The notes under the pieces are model-generated. The model saw only the letters and a program-made list of their open reading frames with translations, searched no databases and was not told the DNA's origin. The translations under genes and the position numbers were made by a program. Source: Castellaniella ginsengisoli (lineage in GTDB: Bacteria > Pseudomonadota > Gammaproteobacteria > Burkholderiales > Burkholderiaceae_B). Taken from it: DNA of 64,000 nt. Of the stretch, positions 23,809 through 32,404 are shown in pieces; position 1 is the first letter of the stretch, and every line of letters begins with the position of its first letter. The stretch lies in NCBI RefSeq assembly GCF_039523235.1, contig NZ_BAAAEX010000003.1; one strand, written 5' to 3'.

Positions 23809-23836
23809 CGGTGCCGGGCTGCGCAGCCCGGCACCG
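23809..23836. terminator. Perfect 28-bp palindrome between convergent genes
   Basis: CGGTGCCGGGCTGC followed by its exact reverse complement; as RNA this gives a very stable stem of 12 or more base pairs. It sits between the candidate effector gene and the oppositely oriented binding-protein gene and has no U-tract. Probably a bidirectional terminator. Confidence 0.6.
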
Positions 23837-23845
23837 GCCGGACGG

Positions 23846-25159
23846 CTAGCGCTGGCGCACCAGGTTGTTGGCCTCGACCGCTGCCGTGTTCAAGGCGGTG
23901 ACGGCCGGCTGCTGGCCGCTCAGCGCGGAATCCAGGATTTGATGGAAGCGCGCGCGGATGGCCGGGTAGTTATGGATGCGGAAGCCTTGAGCCGTCAAGG
24001 CGGCCTTGCCGCTGTAGACGGCCACCAGGTCGCGCCACTGGCCCAGGTTGGCATAGTAGTCGGCGGGCGTGGCGTCGAAGGCCGCCTGGGTCAGGGGCAG
24101 AAAGCCAGTCTGCTGATACCAGCGCGCGGCCTGTTCGGGTTGCGACAGCCACCCCAGGAAAGCGGCCGTGGCCTCGGTGACGGGCTTATCCGCCTTCATG
24201 ACCCACAGCCCGGCGCCACTGACGAAGGGATTGCCGGGCTTGCGCGTGACTTCGGGATAGTACGGCAGGCCGGATACCGCGTAGCGCAGCTTGCGCTGGG
24301 AGAGGAACTCGCCGATGTGGCTGGAACTGGACATCAACACGGCGCATTCGCCCTGGGCGAAGCGGCTGATCGAATGCATGCCCGCGTCCGGACGCACCAT
24401 GATCTCGGAGCGCACCCAACTGATCATCAAGGCCAGATGGCGCACGTACGTGGAGTCGAAGGAAAAGCTCGGCAGACCCTTGGCCTTCAGGCCGTTGTCG
24501 GCGCTGGCGTAGAGCTGGTTGTTGACCGCCGCCAGATTTTCCAGATTGATCGACACCGGCAGGTCGGAAGTCAGCGGGCACTTGCGCGAACCGTTGTTCG
24601 CCAGGGTCACGAGCTGGCCCTGGAGTTCCATCCAGGTGCGCTGCGGCACGGCGGGCACCAGCCCGGCCTTCTTGAAGGCATCCTGGTTATAGTACATGAC
24701 GGGGATTTCCAGCATGTACGGGAAAGCCATCAACTGGCCCTTGGCATCACGGATGAAGGCATTGTCCGTGGAAACGAACCAACGCGTGTTCTTCAGCGCC
24801 GGGAACTTCTGCAGCGTATGGAACGGCTGCACGTAACTGCGCCGGGCGATCTCTTCGAGCGTATGGCTGCCGCCGATCTGCGCGAGGGCCGGCAGCTTTT
24901 TGGACTGGGCGGCAACGGCCAGCGCCTGATCGAGCGCTTCGGGCGTCTCGAAATCGCGCACCACGACCTTGACGTCGGACTGGCTGCGGTTATAGGCCTT
25001 GACCAGATCCCGGAAGGTTTCGGCATTGTGGCCCTTGAGCGCGTGCCAGACCGGCACCTCGGTCGCCGCCCAGGCGGGTGCGGTGGCGATGACCGCCGCC
25101 AGCGTCCAGACAGCGCGCAACCCCGGACGCAAGGTGCCGGAACCGAAGGAAAGATTCAT
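23846..25159 (-). CDS. ABC transporter substrate-binding protein, UgpB-like
   Basis: Periplasmic solute-binding protein of 437 residues, family 1 (UgpB/maltose-type). A signal peptide (AVWTLAAVIATAPAWA) is cleaved near residue 31, giving ATEVPVWHALKGHNAETF, which matches the UgpB start. Other family features are ALAQIGGSHTLEEIARR, LMAFPYMLEIPVMYYNQDAF and GAGLWVMKADKP. In E. coli the relative binds sn-glycerol-3-phosphate. No ugpA, ugpE or ugpC permease gene is adjacent; instead it follows a DadA-like gene by 6 nt. It is therefore an orphan binding protein or is served by a permease elsewhere; the ligand is uncertain. Confidence 0.85.
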   Translation of the reverse strand: MNLSFGSGTLRPGLRAVWTLAAVIATAPAWAATEVPVWHALKGHNAETFRDLVKAYNRSQSDVKVVVRDFETPEALDQALAVAAQSKKLPALAQIGGSHTLEEIARRSYVQPFHTLQKFPALKNTRWFVSTDNAFIRDAKGQLMAFPYMLEIPVMYYNQDAFKKAGLVPAVPQRTWMELQGQLVTLANNGSRKCPLTSDLPVSINLENLAAVNNQLYASADNGLKAKGLPSFSFDSTYVRHLALMISWVRSEIMVRPDAGMHSISRFAQGECAVLMSSSSHIGEFLSQRKLRYAVSGLPYYPEVTRKPGNPFVSGAGLWVMKADKPVTEATAAFLGWLSQPEQAARWYQQTGFLPLTQAAFDATPADYYANLGQWRDLVAVYSGKAALTAQGFRIHNYPAIRARFHQILDSALSGQQPAVTALNTAAVEANNLVRQR

Positions 25160-25165
25160 GATGGG

Positions 25166-26419
25166 TCAATCCAAAAAAGGAAAGTCGATATCCGGCGTCC
25201 TGCCGGACACCAGATCAGCCAGCACTCTGCCCGAACCCGCTCCCATGGTCCAGCCGAGGCTGCCGTGGCCTGTGTTCAGGTAGAGATTGCGTATCCGGGT
25301 ACGGCCGATGAGGGGGACGTTGGAAGGCGTCGTGGGCCGCAGGCCGGACCAGAACTGAACATTAGCAAAATCGAGGGCGCTTGGGAACAGGGCCCGGGCC
25401 CGCTCGACCAGCCGATTGCAACGGCCGGTATCCAGGGCGCGGGAATAGCCGCCGATCTCGGCCGTCCCGGCCATGCGCAATTGATCGCCCAGCCGCGAAA
25501 AAACGATCTTGCCTTCCTGGTCGACCAGGCTGACCATGGGCGCGGCTTCCGGATCCTTCAAACGGAATGTGGCGGAATAACCCTTGGCCGGCCAGACCGG
25601 GCAGGACAAGCCCAGCGGCGCCGTCAGCTCCGGCGTGAAACTGCCCAGAGCCAGCACATAGGCGTCGGCCTGCAGGGGCCGGAAATAGCCATCGGGCTCG
25701 ATCAGTTCCGCCACTGAAACGCGGCCGTCCACGGGCACCAGCCGGTTGACCCGGGTGCCGTAGCGAAAGACGACCCCCGCGGCCCGCGCACGCTCGGCCA
25801 GGGCGCGCGTGAACAGGTGCACGTCGCCGGACTCATCATCGGCCGTGAAATCACCGCCGATGATCGGGTCCCGGGCTGCCGCCAGGGCCGGCTCGATGCG
25901 CAGCACTTCAGCCGCGTCGACGATCCGCCGCTCCACCCCCAGTTCGCGCATCTGCGCGGCGCTGGCCCGGGCGTGCTCGAATTCGCGCGGATCGCGGTAA
26001 AAGGCCAGGATGCCGCGCTCAAGGTGATCGTATTCGATGCCCAGGTCGGACCGCAGTTCGCGCAGCGTGGCGCGGCTGTATTGCGCCAGAGTCACCATGG
26101 CGCGCAGATTCGCCGTGAAGCGCGACCCCCGGCATTCGTTCAGGAAGCGCGCGCACCAGAGCCATTGCCGCGGATCCAGACGCGGCGACACGCGCAGCGG
26201 CGCATCGGACCGCCCGATCCAGCGCAGCACCTTGCGCAGCGTATGGGCGCTGGCCCAGGGCTCGGCGTAGCAGACGGAAATCTGCCCGCCATTGGCCCGG
26301 CTGGTCTCCAGCGCCGCGCCCGGACGGCGCTCGATGACCTCGACCTCGTGCCCGGCGCGCGCCAGCCACCAGGCGCTGGACACCCCGATGATCCCCGCAC
26401 CGAAAACGGCAATTTTCAT
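25166..26419 (-). CDS. DadA-like D-amino acid dehydrogenase (FAD)
   Basis: FAD-dependent oxidoreductase of 417 residues. The N-terminal dinucleotide motif KIAVFGAGIIGVSSAWWLARAG is near-identical in pattern to DadA, followed by RPGAALETSRANGGQISVCYAEPWA, also a DadA hallmark. The C-terminal FAD segment is LYLNTGHGSLGWTMGAGSG. These enzymes oxidise D-amino acids to 2-oxo acids and pass electrons to quinone at the inner membrane. It follows the ferredoxin-type reductase gene by 40 bp and precedes the binding protein by 6 nt, so the three may form one operon. Whether it is the alanine-catabolic enzyme or a paralogue cannot be told. Confidence 0.88.
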   Translation of the reverse strand: MKIAVFGAGIIGVSSAWWLARAGHEVEVIERRPGAALETSRANGGQISVCYAEPWASAHTLRKVLRWIGRSDAPLRVSPRLDPRQWLWCARFLNECRGSRFTANLRAMVTLAQYSRATLRELRSDLGIEYDHLERGILAFYRDPREFEHARASAAQMRELGVERRIVDAAEVLRIEPALAAARDPIIGGDFTADDESGDVHLFTRALAERARAAGVVFRYGTRVNRLVPVDGRVSVAELIEPDGYFRPLQADAYVLALGSFTPELTAPLGLSCPVWPAKGYSATFRLKDPEAAPMVSLVDQEGKIVFSRLGDQLRMAGTAEIGGYSRALDTGRCNRLVERARALFPSALDFANVQFWSGLRPTTPSNVPLIGRTRIRNLYLNTGHGSLGWTMGAGSGRVLADLVSGRTPDIDFPFLD

Positions 26420-26459
26420 CGCCGGGCCGTCCCGAGATGAAAGCGGGGGGTATTCTTTT

Positions 26460-27506
26460 TCATGCTTCGGCTCCCACCCGGTCGGCGGCGGAGGTAAAGG
26501 CGTCGGCATGGAAGGCCTCCGGCGACAGCCCGCATTGCCCGACGAAGTCGCGCCGCGCGGCTTCGACCATGGCCGGAGAACCGCAGGCATAGACCTGGTG
26601 CCCGGACAGGTCGGGCACGTCTTCCATGACGGCCTGATGTACCCAGCCGGTGCGCCCCGTCCATCCATCGCCGGGCTCGGCCTCGGACAACACCGGCACG
26701 AAGTGCAGGCCCGGCAACTGGCTCTGCCATTCGGACACCAGAGCCCGCTGATACAGGTCGGCCGGGCGGCGCCCGCCCCAGTACAGCGTCGCGGGACGCG
26801 TATCGCCCCGGGCGAGCATGCCCTCGACCATGGCCCGGATCGGAGCGAACCCCGTGCCGCTGGCCAGGAAGATGATGGGCCGCGGATCGTCCGGGTCCAG
26901 GAAGAAGGCGCCCAGCGGACCTTCGATGCGCAGGATTTCGCGGGGCTTGAGCGGCTCGGCGCCCACGCCGAAGACCCGGCTGGTGAACAGCCCGCCCGGC
27001 ATGTGGCGCACGTGCAGGCGCACCCGATGCTCGTCGGCCTGGCCGCAGGCCATGGAATAGCTGCGCCGGCTGCCATCCTTGAGGATGAATTCCAGGTACT
27101 GCCCCGGCTGGAAGCGGAAAGCCTCCGCCGAAGGCAACTGCAGGGTGATTTCCATCACATCGGGCGCCAGGGGCTCCAGGGACAACACCCGCACGGGCAT
27201 CTTGCGCACCACGATGTCGTCGGCCATGCGCACCTCGCGGGCCTCGATCACGAGGTCGGAGGACGGACGCGCCTGGCACAGCAGGGTATGGCCCCGCGCC
27301 AGGTCGGCCGCATCGAGAATGCGGGCCGGCGCGGGGCCGGCATCGTATTCACCCGAGAGCACCTGTCCCGCGCATGTGGAGCAGGTGCCGTTGCGGCAAC
27401 TGTAGGGCAAAACGATGCCGGCCGCCAAGGCGGCATCCAGGACCGTCTGCCCCGGCTCGACCGTGAATTCCCGGTTGGCCGGCAGCACCGTGACCTTGAA
27501 GCTCAT
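26460..27506 (-). CDS. Ferredoxin-type NAD(P)H reductase (CDP-6-deoxy-glucoseen reductase-like)
   Basis: Three-domain electron-transfer reductase of 348 residues. The N-terminal plant-type [2Fe-2S] domain has YSCRNGTCSTC and, after about 30 residues, LLCQA. The FAD-binding domain has RSYSMA, and the NAD(P)-binding domain has FLASGTGFAPIRAMVE and YACGSPAMVEAARRDF. Family members are annotated as CDP-6-deoxy-3,4-glucoseen reductases by similarity to AscD, but no deoxysugar genes occur here, so a general oxygenase-reductase role is as likely. It sits 37 bp from the end of parC and may be transcribed from that side or from its own promoter. Confidence 0.88.
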   Translation of the reverse strand: MSFKVTVLPANREFTVEPGQTVLDAALAAGIVLPYSCRNGTCSTCAGQVLSGEYDAGPAPARILDAADLARGHTLLCQARPSSDLVIEAREVRMADDIVVRKMPVRVLSLEPLAPDVMEITLQLPSAEAFRFQPGQYLEFILKDGSRRSYSMACGQADEHRVRLHVRHMPGGLFTSRVFGVGAEPLKPREILRIEGPLGAFFLDPDDPRPIIFLASGTGFAPIRAMVEGMLARGDTRPATLYWGGRRPADLYQRALVSEWQSQLPGLHFVPVLSEAEPGDGWTGRTGWVHQAVMEDVPDLSGHQVYACGSPAMVEAARRDFVGQCGLSPEAFHADAFTSAADRVGAEA

Positions 27507-27543
27507 GATGTGGATTCCATCGGCGTGTTGCAGGAGTTCTATT

Positions 27544-29859
27544 TTAGTCCGACTGGCCTTCCGCTCCCGGCCAGAGGCTGGGCTGCTTGATCTTGACGTC
27601 CAGCAAGCGCCCCTTCCGGGCCCGCCGGCCGGCATATTGGGCAAGCTCGTCGGGCGTGAGGATCAATTCCGTGTCGCGCGCCCGATAGACGCCGCGCAGC
27701 ACGACGCCCGCCGCGCCGACGCCGGCCCACTGCTCGATGCGGTCGCCTTCGTCCAGCCCAATCAGGATGGTGCCGCGCCCGCCGCTGGCCAGTGTCTTGA
27801 GCTCATCGAGCGCCACCACCAGGAACTTGCCCTTGCGGCTGAGCAGCGCCACGGCCGTATCCTCGGGCCGCAGCGTCAGCGGCTTGAGCAGCGTATCGCC
27901 CTTGTCCACCGTGATGAACTGCTTGCCCGCGTGCTGGCGGGTCGACAAGTCGCCGATCCGCGCCAGAAAGCCATAACCGGAGGCCACACCCAGCAGCACC
28001 CGCCGTTCGGGCGCGCCCGCCAGCATGTGGACGATGCGGCCGCCCGGCTCCAGGCCGATCATGGAAGTCACCGGCTGCCCGTCGCCGCGCGCCGAGGGCA
28101 GACTGGCCACCGCAATGCTGTAGGAGCGGCCTGAATTCGACAACGCCATGAGCTCCTGCGTACTGCGGCATTCGATGGCGTCGTACAACGCATCGCCCGT
28201 CTTGAAGCCGAACTGGGAAGCATCGTGGCCATGCCCTTGGCGCGCCCGCAGCCAGCCCTTCTGGGACACGATCACCGTCACGGGCTCGTCCACCACCTGG
28301 GTCTCCAGGACGGCCCGCTCGGCCGTTTCGATCAGGGTGCGGCGATCATCGCCGTACTGCTTGGCATCGGCTTCAATCTCGCGGATCACCAGCCGCTTGA
28401 AGGCGGCGGGGTCGTCCAGCAACTCCTGCAGCGCCAACCGTTCCTCGCGTTTTTGCGCCAGTTCCTGCTCGATGCGGATGCCCTCCAGCCGGGCCAGTTG
28501 GCGCAGGCGCATCTCCAGGATGTCGTCGGCCTGGCGCTCGCTCAGGCGAAAGCGCTCCATCAGCGCCGCGCGGGGGTCGTCCGCTTCGCGGATGGTGCGG
28601 ATGACCTCGTCGACGTTCAGATAGACGATGCTGCGGCCTTCCAGAATATGAATGCGGTCCAGCACCTTGTCCAGGCGATGACGGGTGCGCCGCGTGACCG
28701 TCTGCGCGCGAAAGGCCAGCCAGGATTCCAGGATCTGGCGCAGCGTGCGCTGGCCTGGCCGGCCATCGGTGTCGATGCACACCAGATTGATGGGCACATT
28801 GCCTTCCAGGCCGGTGCGCACCAGCAGCATATTGACGAACTCGTTGCGGTCGACGCGGCTGCTCTTGGGCTCGAAAACCAGCCGTACCGGATCCTGCTTG
28901 CCGGACTCGTCGCGCACCGAATCCAGCATGTTGAGCACCAGCGCCTTGGTCTGCTGCTGTTCGGCTGACAGGGATTTCTTGCCGGCGCGCGGCTTGGGGT
29001 TGGTCAGGTCCTCGATGGTTTCAAGGATCTTCTGGGACGAAGCGCCCGGCGGTAATTCGGTGACCACCAGTTGCCACTGGCCGCGCGCCATGTCCTCGAA
29101 GTGCCAGCGTGCGCGGGCCTTCAACGTGCCCCGGCCGCTGGCATAAATCTGGGCGATGTCCTCGGCCGGCGTGATGATCTGGCCTCCTCCGGGAAAATCC
29201 GGCCCCGGCACCAGGGCGAAGAGTTCCTCGTCGGACAGGGCCGGCTTGCGCAACAAGGCCACGCAGGCACGCGCCACTTCGCGCAGATTGTGCGAGGGGA
29301 TTTCCGTGGCCATGCCCACTGCGATGCCCGAAGCGCCGTTCAGCAGCATGATGGGCAAACGCGCGGGCAGGCAGACGGGCTCCTGCTGGCTGCCATCGTA
29401 GTTGGGCGTGAAATCGACCGTGCCTTCGTCCAGTTCGTCGAGCAGCAAGCGGGAAAATGGCGTCAGGCGGGCCTCGGTGTAGCGCATGGCGGCGGCGTTG
29501 TCGCCATCGCGCGAGCCGAAATTGCCCTGCCCGTCGATCAGGGGGTAACGCAGGGCGAAATCCTGGGCCATGCGCACCATGGCGTCATACGCCGCCTGGT
29601 CGCCGTGCGGATGGTATTTGCCCAGCACGTCGCCCACGACGCGGGCGGATTTCACGGGCCGGGCCTGCGGCCCCAGGCCCATGGCGTCCATGGCATACAG
29701 GATGCGGCGCTGCACCGGCTTTTGTCCGTCGGAAACCTCCGGCAGCGCACGGCCGCGCACCACCGACACGGCATAGTCCAGGTAGGCCTGCTCGGCATAG
29801 CGCGCCAGGACCAGGCCCTCGTCGTCGCCGTTCAACAATTCCGTCTGATTCAGATCCAT
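27544..29859 (-). CDS. parC: DNA topoisomerase IV subunit A
   Basis: Chromosome-decatenating type IIA topoisomerase subunit, 771 residues. The catalytic tyrosine lies in AAMRYTEARLT, after the QRDR stretch KYHPHGDQAAYDAMV. At the position of E. coli ParC Ser80 this protein has Gln (about residue 88) and at Glu84 it has Asp (about 92). C-terminal beta-pinwheel blades follow (for example KGWLRARQGHGHD). It starts 9 nt after the parE stop in a parE-parC operon. Confidence 0.96.
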   Translation of the reverse strand: MDLNQTELLNGDDEGLVLARYAEQAYLDYAVSVVRGRALPEVSDGQKPVQRRILYAMDAMGLGPQARPVKSARVVGDVLGKYHPHGDQAAYDAMVRMAQDFALRYPLIDGQGNFGSRDGDNAAAMRYTEARLTPFSRLLLDELDEGTVDFTPNYDGSQQEPVCLPARLPIMLLNGASGIAVGMATEIPSHNLREVARACVALLRKPALSDEELFALVPGPDFPGGGQIITPAEDIAQIYASGRGTLKARARWHFEDMARGQWQLVVTELPPGASSQKILETIEDLTNPKPRAGKKSLSAEQQQTKALVLNMLDSVRDESGKQDPVRLVFEPKSSRVDRNEFVNMLLVRTGLEGNVPINLVCIDTDGRPGQRTLRQILESWLAFRAQTVTRRTRHRLDKVLDRIHILEGRSIVYLNVDEVIRTIREADDPRAALMERFRLSERQADDILEMRLRQLARLEGIRIEQELAQKREERLALQELLDDPAAFKRLVIREIEADAKQYGDDRRTLIETAERAVLETQVVDEPVTVIVSQKGWLRARQGHGHDASQFGFKTGDALYDAIECRSTQELMALSNSGRSYSIAVASLPSARGDGQPVTSMIGLEPGGRIVHMLAGAPERRVLLGVASGYGFLARIGDLSTRQHAGKQFITVDKGDTLLKPLTLRPEDTAVALLSRKGKFLVVALDELKTLASGGRGTILIGLDEGDRIEQWAGVGAAGVVLRGVYRARDTELILTPDELAQYAGRRARKGRLLDVKIKQPSLWPGAEGQSD

Positions 29860-29868
29860 TCCCAGTCC

Positions 29869-31830
29869 TTAAACATCCACGTCGGCCAGATTGCCCTTTT
29901 CTTCGAGCCAGCCGCGCCGCTGGGCGGCCTCGCCGCGCGCCATCAGCATATCGAACATCCGCGCCGACGCTTCCAGGCCCTCGTCGCCGTGCCGCACCCG
30001 CGCCAGACGGCGGGTATCCGGGTTCAGCGTCGTGTCCCAGAGCTGCTCGGCATTCATCTCGCCCAGGCCCTTGAAGCGGCTGATGCGCCAGCCGCCTTCG
30101 CGCAGCCCCTCGCCGCGCAGCTTGTCCAGCACGGAGTCCAGCTCCGCCTGATCCAGGCAGTAGAGCTTGCGCGCCGGGCGCTTGCCGGCCGCCGGCACGT
30201 CCACGCGAAACAGCGGCGGGCGGGCGACGTAGACATGCCCGGCCTCGATCAGGCGCGGAAAGTGGCGCAGGAATAAGGTCAGCAGCAGCACCTGGATATG
30301 TGCGCCGTCCACATCCGCATCCGACAGGATGCAGATGCGGCCGTAGCGCAGGCCCGATAGATCGGCCGCCTGGCCCGGGCCGTGCGGATCGACGCCGATG
30401 GCCACGGAAATGTCGTGGATTTCCTGGTTGGCGAACAGCCGGTCGCGCTCGACCTCCCAGGCGTTCAGGATCTTGCCGCGCAGCGGCAGGATGGCCTGGA
30501 ATTCTTTGTCGCGGCCCATCTTGGCCGAACCGCCCGCCGAATCGCCCTCGACCAGAAAGACTTCGGTGCGGCTCACGTCCGTCGATTCGCAGTCGGTGAG
30601 CTTGCCCGGCAGCACGGCGACCCCCGAGCCCTTGCGCTTTTCGACTTTGCGCGCCGCGCGCGAGCGGGCCTGCGCCTGGCCGATGGCCAGTTCGGCGATC
30701 TTCTTGCCGTATTCCACGTTGGCATGCAGCCAGAGCTCCAGCGCATTGCGCAAGAACCCGCCCACGAGACGCACCGCGTCGCGGCTGTTCAGGCGCTCCT
30801 TGATCTGGCCCTGGAACTGCGGATCCAGGATCTTGGCCGACAGGATGAAGCTGGCGCGCGCGTACACGTCTTCAGGCAACAGGCGGATGCCCTTGGGCAG
30901 CAGATTATGCAGTTCGGCGAATGATTTGACGGCGTTGAACAAGCCTTCGCGCAGGCCTGACTCGTGGGTGCCGCCCGCCGGCGTGGCAATCAGATTGACG
31001 TAGGATTCGCGCACCACCGGTCCGTCCTCGGTCCAGGCCACGACCCACTGGGCGCCCTCGCCCGGGGCGAACTGTTCGTCATCCTGATCCGCATGCTGGC
31101 CGCCCTCGAACAGCGGCGCCAGGGTCGGCGCGCCGCTCAGCGCCTCGTTCAGGTAGCCGCGCAGGCCCGATTCGTAGTGCCATTCGCGCCGCTGGCCGGA
31201 TTTCTCGAGCGTCAATGTGACCCGCGTGCCCGGCAACAGCACCGCCTTGCTGCGCAACGCATGCTCCAGGTCTCCCAGGGGGACCTGGGCATGGTCGAAA
31301 TAGCGCGCATCGGGCCAGGCCCGCACCCGGGTTCCGGAACGCCGCCTGCCGACGCTGCCCACCTGGGCCAGGGGCTCGATCACCGCGCCATCGGCAAAGA
31401 CGATGCGCCACTCGCCGCCCTCGCGCCAGACGGTGACTTCGAGCCGCGTGGACAAGGCATTGGTGACCGACACCCCCACCCCGTGCAGGCCGCCGGAAAA
31501 AGCGTAGGCCCCGCCATCGGCCTTGTTGAACTTGCCTCCGGCATGCAGGCGGGTGAAGACCAGTTCGACCACGGGAGCATGCTCTTCGGGGTGTTCGCCC
31601 ACCGGGATGCCGCGCCCGTCGTCCTCGACGGTCAGGCTGCCGTCGGCGTGCAGCGTGACCCCGATGTTGCGGGCGTATCCGGCCAGCGCCTCGTCGGCGG
31701 CATTGTCGACGACTTCCTGGATGATGTGCAGCGGATTGTCGGTGCGCGTGTACATCCCGGGGCGCTGGCGTACCGGCTCCAGCCCCTTGAGGACGCGGAT
31801 CGATGATTCATCGTAGCGTGCGGTGCTCAA
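29869..31830 (-). CDS. parE: DNA topoisomerase IV subunit B
   Basis: ATPase subunit of topoisomerase IV, 653 residues. The GHKL ATPase motifs are VVDNAADEALAG (Asn/Asp of ATP site), VEDDGRGIPV and GGLHGVGVSVTNALS. The TOPRIM domain has FLVEGDSAGGSAKMGRDKEFQAILPLRGKILN (in pieces), and later DADVDGAHI. The start is a TTG at 31830, with GGACGGA upstream; no in-frame ATG occurs before the conserved VLKGLEPVRQRPGMYT region, so the TTG seems real. It is divergent from trxA. Confidence 0.96.
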   Translation of the reverse strand: MSTARYDESSIRVLKGLEPVRQRPGMYTRTDNPLHIIQEVVDNAADEALAGYARNIGVTLHADGSLTVEDDGRGIPVGEHPEEHAPVVELVFTRLHAGGKFNKADGGAYAFSGGLHGVGVSVTNALSTRLEVTVWREGGEWRIVFADGAVIEPLAQVGSVGRRRSGTRVRAWPDARYFDHAQVPLGDLEHALRSKAVLLPGTRVTLTLEKSGQRREWHYESGLRGYLNEALSGAPTLAPLFEGGQHADQDDEQFAPGEGAQWVVAWTEDGPVVRESYVNLIATPAGGTHESGLREGLFNAVKSFAELHNLLPKGIRLLPEDVYARASFILSAKILDPQFQGQIKERLNSRDAVRLVGGFLRNALELWLHANVEYGKKIAELAIGQAQARSRAARKVEKRKGSGVAVLPGKLTDCESTDVSRTEVFLVEGDSAGGSAKMGRDKEFQAILPLRGKILNAWEVERDRLFANQEIHDISVAIGVDPHGPGQAADLSGLRYGRICILSDADVDGAHIQVLLLTLFLRHFPRLIEAGHVYVARPPLFRVDVPAAGKRPARKLYCLDQAELDSVLDKLRGEGLREGGWRISRFKGLGEMNAEQLWDTTLNPDTRRLARVRHGDEGLEASARMFDMLMARGEAAQRRGWLEEKGNLADVDV

Positions 31831-31977
31831 TGTGTTCCGTCCATGTCTGATCGCAAAAGACGACTATTTTACGGAGATAATGGTATGCTTATCTTCATCG
31901 GTCCGATGCGCCCTTCCTCAGGGCGGTTTCTTCCCGGCCCGCTGTCTTCCCTTGACCCTCGCATCCGCGCACACGAC

Positions 31978-32304
31978 ATGAGTGACTCCATCAAGCACGT
32001 CAGCGACGCGTCCTTTCCGGGCGACGTGCTCCAATCCGATTTGCCTGTTCTGGTCGATTACTGGGCCGAATGGTGCGGTCCCTGCAAAATGATCGCCCCC
32101 CTGCTCGACGAAGTCGCCGCCCAATATCAGGGCCGCGTCACCATCGCCAAGCTCAACGTCGACGAAAACCCCGACAGCGCCGCCAAGTACGGCATCCGCG
32201 GCATTCCCACCTTGATGCTGTTCAAGGACGGCAAGGTCGCCGCCACCAAGGTCGGCGCCCTGTCCCGCAGCCAGCTCCAGGCTTTCCTCGACGAAGCCCT
32301 CTGA
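31978..32304 (+). CDS. trxA: Thioredoxin 1
   Basis: Cytosolic disulfide reductase of 108 residues. The active site WAEWCGPCKMIAP and the downstream cis-proline IRGIPTLMLFKDG are textbook thioredoxin. The N-terminus MSDSIKHVSDASF aligns with E. coli TrxA, supporting start 31978 although the ribosome-binding site is weak and the frame extends upstream. Followed after 100 bp by rho, the usual trxA-rho arrangement. Confidence 0.96.
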   Translation: MSDSIKHVSDASFPGDVLQSDLPVLVDYWAEWCGPCKMIAPLLDEVAAQYQGRVTIAKLNVDENPDSAAKYGIRGIPTLMLFKDGKVAATKVGALSRSQLQAFLDEAL

Positions 32305-32404
32305 TCCTCCCGCCCATCCGTTTCATTGATTCGTTTCCGCGCGCGAACCCGGTCCCGGGTTCGCCGACCATCCGACGACCTTCACTTTCTTCCCCCTCCT
32401 TCAC

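Noticed and set aside
25166..27076. An N-terminally extended DadA of 636 residues
   Set aside because: The extension reads through the reductase gene in another frame; the FAD motif must lie near the N-terminus, which fits the start at 26419.
26460..27506. Deoxysugar biosynthesis role of the reductase
   Set aside because: The AscD-like name comes from family similarity only. No other 3,6-dideoxyhexose genes are nearby, so I did not assign that function.
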